From an uncultured Bacteroidales bacterium (GTDB lineage: Bacteria; Bacteroidota; Bacteroidia; Bacteroidales; Bacteroidaceae), in contig CACYYM010000005.1 in NCBI GenBank assembly GCA_902778625.1, forward strand, positions 1 through 64,000: a stretch of DNA of 64,000 nucleotides, given 5' to 3'. Below the pieces are notes generated by a model. The model had not been told where the DNA came from and ran no database searches. It saw only the letters and a list, made by a program, of their open reading frames with translations. Shown here piece by piece: positions 1 to 9,805 of this stretch; the stretch's first letter is position 1; each line of letters begins with the position of its first letter. A program made the position numbers and the translations under genes.

Positions 1-40
1 CTGCAAATTTAAGCCTTTTTCATAGGACAAGCAAGTAATT

Positions 41-101
41 TTACTCCCAACTACTCCCAAATCACTAAAAACTTTCATAAGTTGGGAGCACTTGGGAGTA
101 A
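41..101. repeat. Inverted repeat of ACTCCCAA motifs upstream of the first gene
   Basis: Arms at 41-60 and 82-101 are reverse complements with two mismatches, separated by a 21-base loop. Each arm holds two copies of an ACTCCCAA-like octamer. It ends just before the promoter of the next gene. It may be the terminator of a gene outside the window or an operator; the sequence does not decide between them. Confidence 0.6.
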
Positions 102-106
102 ATTTG

Positions 107-138
107 TTTGGAAGAACAGCAGGAAAAAGCTAATTTTG
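107..138 (+). promoter_or_regulatory. Bacteroidetes-type promoter of the LRR gene at 168
   Basis: A TTTG at 107-110 (-33 element) and TAATTTTG at 131-138 (-7 element, consensus TAnnTTTG) are separated by 20 bases, the normal spacing for the Bacteroidetes primary sigma factor. The position rules out an upstream ATG at 108 as the start. Confidence 0.7.
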
Positions 139-167
139 CACCAGAAACATTAAAAAGTTATGCTACT

Positions 168-2477
168 ATGAAAAAGGCAATTTTATTATTATCCGCGTTA
201 ATGCTGTTGACGACAGCACAAAATGTCGTTAAGGCTCAAGATCTGACATTATCTGATGTCCAAAATAGTGGCTGCTTGAGAGACAGCGAGTATGGAAGAA
301 GACGGGCAAATGAGACTGAAGAAAGACGAACGATGATCCTGCTTAAGGAAGGCAACATCTTGACGGTTCAGTTGTTTAACTTTGAAGCCACGTGTGAGAC
401 TGAGGATTTTATTATTACACCCAAAGTAAATAATGGTGATCCTTGTTTTGTGTCAATTAACGTAGATTACATCGATAGTGACGCGGATTGTATTTGTCCA
501 TACAATATATCGTTCACGCTGCATGACCTTGAACCAAATTGTTTCTTCTTCTCATGTTGGTGGTACAATGGACTGGTTAATCTGACGGAAGGTGAGCCTT
601 TGGTGCTGGAAGACATCAAGGAGGATATCAGCATAGATGGCACGATTTATACCTTGGATAAGGTGGCGCATACTGCAAAACTGATAAGAAAGGAAGCTGG
701 GGAAAGTGAAGTGAATATACCGTCTGAACTGAATTATGAGGGACAGAAGTACACTGTGACTGGCATTGGTAGTTATGTGTTTCATAGTAATGCGGCATTG
801 ACCTCTATTACCATTCCTGGTAGCATTACTTACATTGGCGAAGCAGCATTCTATGATTGCAGCAACCTAAGGGAGGTCTGTTGCCAAGCAGATGATGTTC
901 CCGGCACAGGCAGCTGGGTGTTTGATAATACCCCCATCGCCTCTGCAACTCTTCATGTTCCGGCAGGTTCAATAGAAAAATACAAAACAACTTCGCCTTG
1001 GAGCGGCTTCGGCAACATCGTGGCACTGCCAATAGAGATTAACGAGGCCACTTTCCCAGACGAGAACTTTCGCAACTGGGTGCTAAGTAAGGACTATGGT
1101 GAAGACGGGGTGCTGACCGAGGAGGAGATATCAGACGTTACAAGTATTGACGTGATGTATAAAGGTATTCAGAGCCTAAAAGGCATCGAGTTCTTCACCT
1201 CACTGACAGACCTGAACTGCTATACGAACCAACTAACTGCGCTGGATTTGTCAAATAATACCGCACTTACTACTCTGTATTGCACCACCAACCAATTGAC
1301 AACTCTCGATGTATCAAAATGTATCAACTTGACACATTTAGAATGCAATGGTAATCAGTTGACAGAACTTGACGTATCAAATAATACCGCTTTGAACGAA
1401 CTGCATTGTTCGGGAAACAAGTTGACAGAACTTGACGTATCAAAAAATATAGAGCTGACCAATCTGAATTGTCACGAAAACCAGCTTACGGAGCTAGACG
1501 TGTCGAAGAATTCTACACTAAAAAGAATCTGGTGTTCCGAGAACCTATTGACTTCGCTTGATGTCTCTGGGTGTGCATTGTTAGAGAGTTTAAAATGCAT
1601 TAGAAACAGACTGACGATGCTTAAAGTGTCAGGATGCCCTGAACTATGGGAAATTTTCTGTCACAACAATCAAATCAAGGGTGAGGCAATGGATGAATTT
1701 ATAGACGGTCTGCCTGTAATACCCGAAGGCTGGGGGCACTTGTGTATTGTTAATACTGAAAACGAGCAGAATGTGATGACCAAGGCACAGGTTGCGGCAG
1801 CAAAGGCTAAAGGCTGGAATCCACGCTATAGATTTGGTGCATTCGGTACACCAGAATACGCAGACTACGAAGGCAGCGATGAACCTGTAATCTTTACCGC
1901 AGGTCAGATGGCGACGATTATATTGCCAGCAGCACCAGACGCAAGCAAGGGGAAGTACTACAGGCTCGACAGAGCAGAGGCTGGTCAGATTATCTTCGAA
2001 CAGGAGTTGCAGCCTCGCGCGCACGTTCCTTATATTATTGTGCCGGACGAGGACTTTAGCATCGACATCAATGCCTTGGACTTGCAGGGCTGCTATCGTG
2101 ATACGGTTTCCGTCGATGACGTTTCCTTCATCGGTTCTTTCGTCAGCGAGGCTTTCGATTACCAGGATGGCTTCTACATCGACATTATCGACACGACGCC
2201 TGATTGCAGATTCGACGAATCTTGTGTCATAGGAGCCTTGCGAGCCTATTTGCTCGTTCGTTGGGACGACCCATACAATCAAGGCGGCACAAAAGTTCCT
2301 CCATTAGAGAAGCTGGAGGTTGTGCTGCGCGACTATGGCACCTCTATCGGAGAAATTAAAAATGAACAATTAAAAATTAAAAATGATGTCTTTGACCTCA
2401 GCGGGCGTAAAATCGTAAATGGTCAATTGCAAAGGGGTATTTATATAGAAAATGGGCAGAAGAAGATTGCAAAATAA
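168..2477 (+). CDS. Secreted BspA-type leucine-rich repeat protein
   Basis: A 769-residue exported protein. The start at 168 gives a clear signal peptide (MKKAILLLSALMLL...); an in-frame ATG at 108 lies on the promoter. After a region of unknown fold, one LRR_5 (BspA-like) segment ends in the 'TLHVPAGSIEKYK' motif. It is followed by about nine repeats of about 21 residues with consensus LxxLxCxxNQLTxLDVSxN (nucleotides about 1190-1680). The C-terminal third carries a beta-rich region and ends in DLSGRKI...RGIYIENG, a tail resembling type IX sorting domains of Bacteroidales. Just before the tail is a low-complexity insertion (EIKNEQLKIKND) typical of AT-rich dispersed repeats. LRR proteins of this type are usually surface adhesins; the role here is inferred. 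It is paralogous to the next gene. Confidence 0.85.
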   Translation: MKKAILLLSALMLLTTAQNVVKAQDLTLSDVQNSGCLRDSEYGRRRANETEERRTMILLKEGNILTVQLFNFEATCETEDFIITPKVNNGDPCFVSINVDYIDSDADCICPYNISFTLHDLEPNCFFFSCWWYNGLVNLTEGEPLVLEDIKEDISIDGTIYTLDKVAHTAKLIRKEAGESEVNIPSELNYEGQKYTVTGIGSYVFHSNAALTSITIPGSITYIGEAAFYDCSNLREVCCQADDVPGTGSWVFDNTPIASATLHVPAGSIEKYKTTSPWSGFGNIVALPIEINEATFPDENFRNWVLSKDYGEDGVLTEEEISDVTSIDVMYKGIQSLKGIEFFTSLTDLNCYTNQLTALDLSNNTALTTLYCTTNQLTTLDVSKCINLTHLECNGNQLTELDVSNNTALNELHCSGNKLTELDVSKNIELTNLNCHENQLTELDVSKNSTLKRIWCSENLLTSLDVSGCALLESLKCIRNRLTMLKVSGCPELWEIFCHNNQIKGEAMDEFIDGLPVIPEGWGHLCIVNTENEQNVMTKAQVAAAKAKGWNPRYRFGAFGTPEYADYEGSDEPVIFTAGQMATIILPAAPDASKGKYYRLDRAEAGQIIFEQELQPRAHVPYIIVPDEDFSIDINALDLQGCYRDTVSVDDVSFIGSFVSEAFDYQDGFYIDIIDTTPDCRFDESCVIGALRAYLLVRWDDPYNQGGTKVPPLEKLEVVLRDYGTSIGEIKNEQLKIKNDVFDLSGRKIVNGQLQRGIYIENGQKKIAK

Positions 2478-2484
2478 AAAACAC

Positions 2485-2492
2485 TAACTTTG
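2485..2492 (+). promoter_or_regulatory. -7 promoter element of the second LRR gene
   Basis: TAACTTTG followed by a leader similar to that of the first LRR gene (both read TTTGCA, CCAGAAACA, then an A-rich stretch before ATG). The promoter-leader unit looks duplicated with the gene. No well-placed -33 TTG is seen. Confidence 0.5.
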
Positions 2493-2523
2493 CAACCAGA
2501 AACACATAAAAACGAATTGTATC

Positions 2524-5500
2524 ATGAAAACTATTAATTTCTCAAAAAAGATAGCTATTGTCTTTTCTTTGTTAATATCCTGCCTTCATGGTATAGGACA
2601 AGAAACAGATCCTCTCATGAGTAATTTTTTTATTTATGCGACTGGGGCAACGGGCAAGGCTGGTAGCACAGCCGAGCTTACCCTGAACATGTATAACAGT
2701 GAGCCAATCTGTGCTTGGACATGTAACCTCGTCCTGCCCGAAGGTGTCACTTTTCAAAGCGTTGCTCTTATCAAGGATCGCCAGCCAGAGGGTTATGAAG
2801 CAGAACCTGTCGCAACTTGTCAAGAGGACGGCTCCGTTACCATCACCTGTGAAGGGACAAAAGAAATTGGTTTGACTGGGACTGATGGCGCGATAGCTTC
2901 TGTTATGGTGGAAATTGCTGATACAATCACTTCTGGCAGGCACATCGTAGGAGTACGGGATGCTTTTTTCGTCGTAGTGGATGAATTGGGCTTCTATGAA
3001 AAAGCTTATACTGAGTTCAAATGGTTCATTAAGGGAAACGATCTTCCTCTTGTAGAAGAGGGTAAGGTGTGGAGTTATAAGAGAAGTCGTCTAATCGCGC
3101 CAACAGACGTCCAAGCAGAGTGGAATGAGATATATAGTCTGGAAGGCGATACTGTGATAGACTCTCGAAGGTGTATGAAGCTTTATGTTACAAGCGACAA
3201 TCCATCCGAATCTCATGACCATTCTTATTTGGGGGCAATGTATGAAGAAGGAGAATGCGTCTATTACATTGCATCGGGTAGCACTACGCACTCGCTCCTG
3301 TATGACTTTTCCTGCGAACCAGGAAATATTGTTAAAGTGAACCAATTCGAACTGGCTATCAATGAAAGAAAGATTGTCAAATATCGAGGCAAATACTTGA
3401 CGGTTATTGACTGGAGTCCTATCGAAGAAGGAGAAGAAACGTTTTATCATAATATCTGGATTGAAGGTATCGGTAGTCCATTAGACCTTCTGAACGACAC
3501 ACCTATCTGGTATGACGGTTGTCCGTATAAAGAGTTAGTGACATGTAAGCTGAATGGCCAAGTCATCTATGACAAAAACGATTTCGAAGCATCGGCACAG
3601 CCTGTACCTAAAGAAGAGACCAGCCAAGAGCTCTTCCCAGAGGGAACAAAGTGGATAGAAATTCGTCTTGATACTTTGGAGCATAATTCATGGTATTCAA
3701 AGATTGATGGCGAATGGGTGCCGAACTTTGAAACGATAGAATACAATGTGGAGGGGAAGTTTATATTAAATTGGAATAGTCAGGATAATTATACCTATAG
3801 GTATGGTATACATACCAATAGTCCTGATTGGTCTGATTCCCCTGCATTTATGATATACGAAGATAAGTCAGGGGATGACACAAATATCAGCGCGGCAGTT
3901 CCGTCTTATGGTGAAAATGGTTTTATTCGTGGCGAAGTATATCAATTTAACTGGTATGTTGGTAAAAAGCTGTATTATCAGGAAACAATTGGCGTAGATG
4001 ATATGCCTTTACCAGATGGCGCAGCTATGCCAAACGTGTCGTCTTTTGAAGGTGAATTCCCTGTCGGAGCTATACATGAGTTTGGTACCATAGAAGAAAT
4101 AAAGGAAGGAGATTTCGGAGGTGTAAGGCCATTGGAATATGTTGATTTGAATGGCGTTCGTATCATTCATGGAATAGGTGTTACAGAATGGAATGATGGT
4201 GAATGTCTTTTCGGACCGGCGAATCTTTACAATAATTCTTTCTATTTCAAAGGAACACCACCAGAACGCCATTATCGTTCTATGCTTGTTCACTTCGAGC
4301 GAAACGGCGAAGTGCTTTATGACGTTTGGCCTCGGAAGGGGAGCGCGGTTGAGGTTGCTTTCGATGGCGTGAACTATTTCCTGAACCTAAAGACTCATGA
4401 AGCTATTATTATTCCCGGTAACAATTGCTCTGGCGAATTGGACATCTCTTCAGAAGTTAATTACAATGATGAGACGTTTGTCGTGAAAGGTATATTCGTG
4501 CATTCATTTTATGGAAACACTGAACTGACAAAGGTAAGGATACCCAAGACCATTGAGACAATTGAGCATACTTATCCCTGGGATCCTGATGATGAAAACC
4601 CGCCAACAGGGATGATAGATCCCATTTACATGAACCCTTTCTGGGGATGTTCCGCTCTTGAATCGATAGAAGTTGACGAAGAGAACTCAAGCTTTAAATC
4701 TGTTGATGGTGTACTCTTTAGCCAAGATGGAGTTTGGCATTATTATTATAAAACAAATAGTTATTCCGGGACTGCGCTATTTTGTTATCCTGAAGGAGCT
4801 AAGCAAGAATCCTATTCTATTCCAGAAGGCGTTGAATGGATTGGCGGGGATGCTTTTTATCATAATTCGCACCTATCTTCACTGACGCTACCTAACAGCA
4901 TGAATTACATATGTGATGAGGCATTCTATGGTTGTAGCAACCTGAGGGATGTCTATTGCTATGCAGAGAATGTCCCTATCACGGAGGGATATGCGTTTGA
5001 AGATACCCCCATTGCTTCTGCCACGCTTCATGTGCCGGCCGGTTCTATAGAAGAGTACAAAGCCACTTCGCCGTGGAGCGGCTTCGGCAACATCGTTCCA
5101 ATAGAAGAACCCCACCAGCCCTTGTCGTTCCTTGAAGGCAATCCGATATGGGTATATAAGTATGAACATATACCCATGGATGCAGTATTGGAGGATGACG
5201 GTTGGAACTCCATATGGTGTTGGCTTGACACTGGCGACCGACTCTTTACTTACTATTTCCTTGGCGACAAAAAGGAGATAGAAGGCAGGGTTTATACAAT
5301 GATGGGTGAAGTCACAAGCAATGGCGAAGAAGAGTTAACAGTCAGTCGTTGGCTTCCTGTCCGCGAAGAGAATGGTATTGTTTATGCCATCACGGATTCT
5401 TTGCCTGGACTTATTGAGTATGACTATCTTGAGCCACCTTATTTGCAACAGGGAAATGAAAGTGTACTCTACAATTTTAGTGCCGAGATAGGAGAGAAAT

Positions 5501-6261
5501 TGTATCCTCGAAATGAAGGTACCACTGTAAAATCCTTTGGCACGTATCAGTTGATGGATGGAACAGAATGTCGTGTGCTGAAAACAACAGATGGAGCTTT
5601 TGATTTGTATGAGAAACTGGGATACTTGCATGATCAGCTGTATTATGGTGTAATGGATCCACCCTCCGAGATTGTTTATCCTATAGCTGCAGATGTACAT
5701 GTTAAACACCTCAACGCATATTACCAAGACAAAGTTATGCTCTTCAAAGCACCTGACGCTCCAGAAGGTTTATTCGTGAACGACACATGTTGGACACGTG
5801 AGGATGCTGAAGCATACGCCGTTGCATATAAAGCAGACCCATATCATGAAAAAGTAATGTCATTTATCCGACAACTGCAAGGAGTTGCCGAGCCTATAAC
5901 CTTTACCGCAGGTCAGGTGGCGACGATTATATTGCCTATAGAGCCGGAGGCAGGGAAGGGAAAGTATTATAGGCTTGACAGGGTTGAGGATGGTAAGATT
6001 ATCTTCGAGCAGGAACTTCATCCTCAGGCGCATATCCCTTACATTATTGTGCCGGACGAGGACTTTAGCATCGACCTCAGCACTTTGGACTTGGCAGGCT
6101 GCTATCGTGATACGGTTTCCGTTGATGACGTTTCCTTCATTCGACGAGTCTTGTGTCATCGGAGCCTTGCGAGCCTATTTGCTTGTTCGTTGGGACGACC
6201 CATACAATCAAGGCGGCACAAAAGTTCCTCCATTAGAGAAGCTGGAGGTTGTGCTTCATGA
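2524..6261 (+). CDS. Secreted LRR_5 protein, frameshifted near the C-terminus
   Basis: A 1245-residue product with signal peptide MKTINFSKKIAIVFSLLIS. An N-terminal domain (residues about 28-170, motif TLNMYNSEPICAWTCNLVLP) resembles cohesin-like beta-sandwiches. Further beta-rich segments follow, then an LRR_5 region (residues about 640-855, ending SATLHVPAGSIEEYK). The C-terminal region is near-identical in DNA to the first LRR gene, but 80 bp matching 2131-2210 of that gene are missing at 6140. The frame therefore changes and translation ends in unrelated sequence (RRVLCHRSLASLF...) at 6261, while the true tail continues in another frame to 6406. The product should lack the C-terminal sorting-type tail. 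It may be a decaying gene, a phase variant or an assembly error. Confidence 0.8.
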   Translation: MKTINFSKKIAIVFSLLISCLHGIGQETDPLMSNFFIYATGATGKAGSTAELTLNMYNSEPICAWTCNLVLPEGVTFQSVALIKDRQPEGYEAEPVATCQEDGSVTITCEGTKEIGLTGTDGAIASVMVEIADTITSGRHIVGVRDAFFVVVDELGFYEKAYTEFKWFIKGNDLPLVEEGKVWSYKRSRLIAPTDVQAEWNEIYSLEGDTVIDSRRCMKLYVTSDNPSESHDHSYLGAMYEEGECVYYIASGSTTHSLLYDFSCEPGNIVKVNQFELAINERKIVKYRGKYLTVIDWSPIEEGEETFYHNIWIEGIGSPLDLLNDTPIWYDGCPYKELVTCKLNGQVIYDKNDFEASAQPVPKEETSQELFPEGTKWIEIRLDTLEHNSWYSKIDGEWVPNFETIEYNVEGKFILNWNSQDNYTYRYGIHTNSPDWSDSPAFMIYEDKSGDDTNISAAVPSYGENGFIRGEVYQFNWYVGKKLYYQETIGVDDMPLPDGAAMPNVSSFEGEFPVGAIHEFGTIEEIKEGDFGGVRPLEYVDLNGVRIIHGIGVTEWNDGECLFGPANLYNNSFYFKGTPPERHYRSMLVHFERNGEVLYDVWPRKGSAVEVAFDGVNYFLNLKTHEAIIIPGNNCSGELDISSEVNYNDETFVVKGIFVHSFYGNTELTKVRIPKTIETIEHTYPWDPDDENPPTGMIDPIYMNPFWGCSALESIEVDEENSSFKSVDGVLFSQDGVWHYYYKTNSYSGTALFCYPEGAKQESYSIPEGVEWIGGDAFYHNSHLSSLTLPNSMNYICDEAFYGCSNLRDVYCYAENVPITEGYAFEDTPIASATLHVPAGSIEEYKATSPWSGFGNIVPIEEPHQPLSFLEGNPIWVYKYEHIPMDAVLEDDGWNSIWCWLDTGDRLFTYYFLGDKKEIEGRVYTMMGEVTSNGEEELTVSRWLPVREENGIVYAITDSLPGLIEYDYLEPPYLQQGNESVLYNFSAEIGEKLYPRNEGTTVKSFGTYQLMDGTECRVLKTTDGAFDLYEKLGYLHDQLYYGVMDPPSEIVYPIAADVHVKHLNAYYQDKVMLFKAPDAPEGLFVNDTCWTREDAEAYAVAYKADPYHEKVMSFIRQLQGVAEPITFTAGQVATIILPIEPEAGKGKYYRLDRVEDGKIIFEQELHPQAHIPYIIVPDEDFSIDLSTLDLAGCYRDTVSVDDVSFIRRVLCHRSLASLFACSLGRPIQSRRHKSSSIREAGGCAS

Positions 6262-6406
6262 CAATGGCACAGGCATTAACAACATTAACATTAAAGATTA
6301 CGGCTACATATACGACCTGCAAGGCCGTAAGATTGCGAAGCCCCAAAAGGGCATCAACATCAATCGCTATTCGGATGGCACGACAAGGAAGGTTTTAGTA
6401 AAGTAG
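6140..6406 (+). pseudogene. Out-of-frame C-terminal tail of the second LRR gene
   Basis: Reading from 6140 in the shifted frame gives FDESCVIGALRAYLLVRW..., nearly identical to the first LRR protein. It ends with IYDLQGRKIAKPQKG and a short basic end. There is no start codon of its own, so it is the severed 3' part of the gene above. The intact stop at 6404-6406 suggests the deletion is recent. Confidence 0.8.
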
Positions 6407-6420
6407 AAACTTCTATAAAC

Positions 6421-6457
6421 GAAAAAGAGGCGACAGGAAACTGCCGCCTTATTTTAT
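6421..6457. terminator. Bidirectional terminator between convergent genes
   Basis: Stem 6428-6436 (AGGCGACAG) pairs with 6441-6449 (CTGCCGCCT) with one mismatch and a GAAA loop. An A-rich run precedes it and a T-rich run follows, so it could act in both directions. Confidence 0.65.
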
Positions 6458-6474
6458 CCCGACAAACATAGTTC

Positions 6475-7560
6475 TTATAGTTTCACTGCTTTTCCTGTCT
6501 TGGCGCTGCGGATGGCGGCTTCGAGGATTTGGACGACGAGGACGTTGTTCTGCAAGGCTGAGAGGTCGGAGGGCTGCTCTTCTATCTCGCCTCTGACGAG
6601 GGCTTTCAGGTAACGATACGAGTCATCATAAGGCGCTGGAAGTCTGGGCGCGTTGAACTCCCTGCCTTGCTTGCCGTCAACAAGGAGCTGCATCCGGTTC
6701 CCGTTCTTTTGATAAGCATATCCTCGCGAGCCATAGACGTACATATCCTTCCTGTTCATCGGCCAGCACCACGAACCCATGACCTGCACGGTGCAGTCTT
6801 CGTACTCGAGCAGAATCGTGGCATCGTCATCCACCTTCGGATAAACCTCTGGTTTGTTCTGCTGCAGGACGGCATAGACGCTCTTTGGCTTCTCGCCATT
6901 CAACAGCCAAGTGGCAAGGTTGACACCATAGCAGCCGAAGTCAATCACGGCACCGCCGCCGTTCTCCTTCGGGTCGGTCAGCCACGAGAGGAACATCCTG
7001 TCGCAACCAATCTCCTTTGGTCCTTGATGTCCGTCATAGACGTCGATGCGATGGACTTTGCCAAGCTGTCCGCGCTCCACAAGACCTTTGAGATGATGGT
7101 TCGTGTTGTACCACGTCGTCTCGTAGTTCGTCATGATTTTTATGCCGTGTTTCTTGGCGAGTTCCTGCATGCGGAGCGCCTGCTTGTAGGTCGTGGCGAG
7201 CGGCTTCTCCACCATGACATGGATGCCGCGCTTGGCACAGGCTTCCACTGTCACGCTATGATGCAGGATGCTTCCGTAATCGACCACCACTTCGGGCTTT
7301 TCCTTGTCGAGCATCTCGTCGACAGAGGCATAGAACTTCTCCTTTGGTAGACGGCCGACGAGATTGTTGTGGGCGCGGAAGTTGTCGTTCTCTTCAGCCA
7401 CACCAACAATGACGAAGTCGCCACGATTCATGGCATTAATGAGGTTCCAAAGGTGTCCGTGAGCCACTCCCGACACACCAACTCGAAGGGGGCTATCACT
7501 CTTCTGGGCCATGACGCAAACAGACATCAACAGGCTCAACAGTAAAGCAAGTTTCTTCAT
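6475..7560 (-). CDS. Exported Gfo/Idh/MocA-family oxidoreductase
   Basis: A 361-residue protein with an N-terminal signal peptide (MKKLALLLSLLMSVCVMAQ), so it probably works in the periplasm. The nucleotide-binding half begins LRVGVSGVAHGHLW and carries the family EKP motif (VMVEKPLATT), whose lysine is the usual catalytic residue. The C-terminal half has the family beta-sheet domain (GGGAVIDFGCYGVNLATWLL). Members oxidise or reduce sugars and related polyols with NAD(P); exported Bacteroidetes versions often act on glycans. It lies 46 bases downstream of the receptor gene on the same strand and is probably cotranscribed. The substrate cannot be told from sequence. Confidence 0.85.
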   Translation of the reverse strand: MKKLALLLSLLMSVCVMAQKSDSPLRVGVSGVAHGHLWNLINAMNRGDFVIVGVAEENDNFRAHNNLVGRLPKEKFYASVDEMLDKEKPEVVVDYGSILHHSVTVEACAKRGIHVMVEKPLATTYKQALRMQELAKKHGIKIMTNYETTWYNTNHHLKGLVERGQLGKVHRIDVYDGHQGPKEIGCDRMFLSWLTDPKENGGGAVIDFGCYGVNLATWLLNGEKPKSVYAVLQQNKPEVYPKVDDDATILLEYEDCTVQVMGSWCWPMNRKDMYVYGSRGYAYQKNGNRMQLLVDGKQGREFNAPRLPAPYDDSYRYLKALVRGEIEEQPSDLSALQNNVLVVQILEAAIRSAKTGKAVKL

Positions 7561-7606
7561 ATGATTTGAATTTTGAATTTAGTCATTTTGAATTACCCGC
7601 TTGGGG

Positions 7607-9775
7607 TTAGAAGTCCTTTCCCACGAACTCTGCCTCCTTGCTTATCGCTCCCTCTTTTGCTTTTGCTGAGGGTTGGCGGAAGTGGTAGGAGACGCTGAAG
7701 ACGATGTTGGGGTAGGTGGGGCGCACCCATGTCTCGCTGCTCAAAAGCGTTGAGGTGCGGAGGCTGTGGTAGCGAGCCGTATGGAAGATGTCGTGGGCGA
7801 CAAGTCCCAGCTGCAGTTTGCCCTTGAGCAACGACTGGCGTGCTGCGAGGTCGAAATAGACGTAGGCTGTTTCCCAACCTTGTGTGAGATGGTGTCCACT
7901 CACGAAGTGTCCGTCGAACTGGAGAGCCGTGTTCTTTGCAAGGCGGAAGTTGTTGATCCATCCCACCGTGCCTGTCGTGTTGTGTGTACTGGTGCAGCCT
8001 TCGTACTTGGCCCGGAAGTTGTGGAGCGACAGGTCGCCGTTCATTGTGAGTTGCCACCATCGGGTGGGCTTCGTCGTGACTTGCAGCTCCAGACCTTTTC
8101 GCCATCCATTGCCGGCATTGATAATGCTGTCGAGTGTTACACCAGCATCATAAGCACGGCGTACATAATCGACAACTCCGGTTCGGCGCCTTGCATAGAA
8201 GGTTGCCGTCACTTGTGTCTGACCGAACATTTTGCGCCAAGCGAGCTCCATCGAGTGAATGTATTCCGACTTCAAGTCAGGGTTGCCGATGATGCGCGTG
8301 TGGTAGTCCTCGTAGGTGATGTAGGGTTCGAGTTTCCAGATGCCTGGGCGGTTCGTCCGTCGCGAATATCCGAGCGTGAAGGTTCCTGCCTTGTTGGTCG
8401 TATAAGCGAGGTGAGCCGAGGGATAGAGCTCGGTGTACTTCTTGTAGCGACTCGTGATGGTAGGCAAGTCCATCTCGTCGAGGAGGTGGTCGATGCGGAG
8501 GCCTGCGTCGAATTGCAAGGGGCCGATGCGGTCGTTCACCTGTGCGTATTCGCTATGCGTCTGGCGGCGATAGTAGAAAGGCGCATAGAGGTCGTCTTGC
8601 CAAACGAAGTTCTGCGAGGGCAGGTCCCAGTAGCAGATGCGATAGTCGCCGTGCTCGCTGTAGGTTGTGTACTGATAGCCGAGCTCGAGTGTGCCGGTCG
8701 GGCGGTAATGGAGCTTATAGGAGAGAGCACCGTCGCAGTCCCAATGATGCTCTGTCTCATAGCCTCGCGTACCTTCCTGACGTGCTCCATTGAGGTCGAA
8801 CATGTTGCTCTCGGTGTATTCTTCCGAGAAGCGGTCGTAGCGGAAACGGTTGGAGATGTTGATTTCGTCGCCCCGTTCGTTGAGCTTCCAGGTGTAGTCA
8901 ATAGCCGTTTGGAACAGCTTCTTCGTCAACTTATAGCGGTCGTGACTGTCGAGGACATCGTTGATAGAAGGCAGACTGCCAGTTGAGGTGCTTGTGTTAT
9001 AAGTCATGTCGCCGCCTCTCGGATTGATGGTTCTGCCGCCTTGCAGGTCGATGCCCAAGCGATGCCAGCCGTCGTTGAACTCATATCCGCCTTGTCCGAT
9101 GTAGGTGCGGAAGTCTCGGAAACGTGTGCCGTCGGCAAAGGAGGTCACCGTCGTGCCTTTGGCCGAGGTGGTCTTCTCTTGCTGGAACTGGCTTTTGTTG
9201 TGGATGTCGGAGCCTTGTCCGCCCACATATATATTATGGTGCCCTGTTCGGTAATTGATTTTCGTGTCGAGGGAAAGCGTGCCCCAAGTGGAAGCAGTGC
9301 CGTTCAGGGCAATGTCCCAACCATCCGTCTCGCTGCGCTTGGTGACGATATTGATGATGCCGACGTCGCCCTCCGTCTTGTATTTTGCTGATGGGGTAGT
9401 GAGTATCTCGATGTCCCGTATGCTGGCTGCCCCGATCATCTGCAAGGCTTCAGTGCCTGAGAGTGGCGAAGGTTTGCCGTCCACATAGACGAGAAACTCC
9501 TGACTGCCGCGATAGGAGAGGCTCCCATCTGCATCCACAACGACTCCCGGCACAGCTCGTAGCACATCGAAGGCTGTTCCGCCCTGAGCCGTAAGCACCT
9601 GCGAGGCATCTATCTTTTGCCTGTCGAGGCGATAGGAAATGCGTTGCCGCTGTCCGTTGATGCTCACTTCCCGCATCATCGTTGTGTCGGCACGCTCTGT
9701 CTGTTGCTGTGCATGGAGACCTGTCGCAGCAAAGAAAGCGAGACAAAGCAGCAAAGTCGGCTTGAAGTGTGCCAT
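7607..9775 (-). CDS. TonB-dependent receptor-like outer-membrane beta-barrel protein
   Basis: A 722-residue protein with a signal peptide (MAHFKPTLLLCLAFFAATGLHA). A short plug domain (residues about 30-150) carries GTAFDVLRAVPGVVVDADG, LVYVDGKPSPL and VGIINIVTKR. The rest is a large beta-barrel of the outer-membrane beta-barrel family 3 kind. There is no SusD partner, so it is not a classic Sus transporter. It leads a two-gene unit with the exported oxidoreductase. The ligand is unknown. Confidence 0.85.
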   Translation of the reverse strand: MAHFKPTLLLCLAFFAATGLHAQQQTERADTTMMREVSINGQRQRISYRLDRQKIDASQVLTAQGGTAFDVLRAVPGVVVDADGSLSYRGSQEFLVYVDGKPSPLSGTEALQMIGAASIRDIEILTTPSAKYKTEGDVGIINIVTKRSETDGWDIALNGTASTWGTLSLDTKINYRTGHHNIYVGGQGSDIHNKSQFQQEKTTSAKGTTVTSFADGTRFRDFRTYIGQGGYEFNDGWHRLGIDLQGGRTINPRGGDMTYNTSTSTGSLPSINDVLDSHDRYKLTKKLFQTAIDYTWKLNERGDEINISNRFRYDRFSEEYTESNMFDLNGARQEGTRGYETEHHWDCDGALSYKLHYRPTGTLELGYQYTTYSEHGDYRICYWDLPSQNFVWQDDLYAPFYYRRQTHSEYAQVNDRIGPLQFDAGLRIDHLLDEMDLPTITSRYKKYTELYPSAHLAYTTNKAGTFTLGYSRRTNRPGIWKLEPYITYEDYHTRIIGNPDLKSEYIHSMELAWRKMFGQTQVTATFYARRRTGVVDYVRRAYDAGVTLDSIINAGNGWRKGLELQVTTKPTRWWQLTMNGDLSLHNFRAKYEGCTSTHNTTGTVGWINNFRLAKNTALQFDGHFVSGHHLTQGWETAYVYFDLAARQSLLKGKLQLGLVAHDIFHTARYHSLRTSTLLSSETWVRPTYPNIVFSVSYHFRQPSAKAKEGAISKEAEFVGKDF

Positions 9776-9805
9776 AATGAAAGGAATCTTTACCTTAAAC
9801 GATGC

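Noticed and set aside
5975..6406. Independent small gene overlapping the second LRR gene
   Set aside because: Only the part after 6140 matches the LRR paralogue; the upstream part is an out-of-frame shadow, so it is a frameshift remnant.
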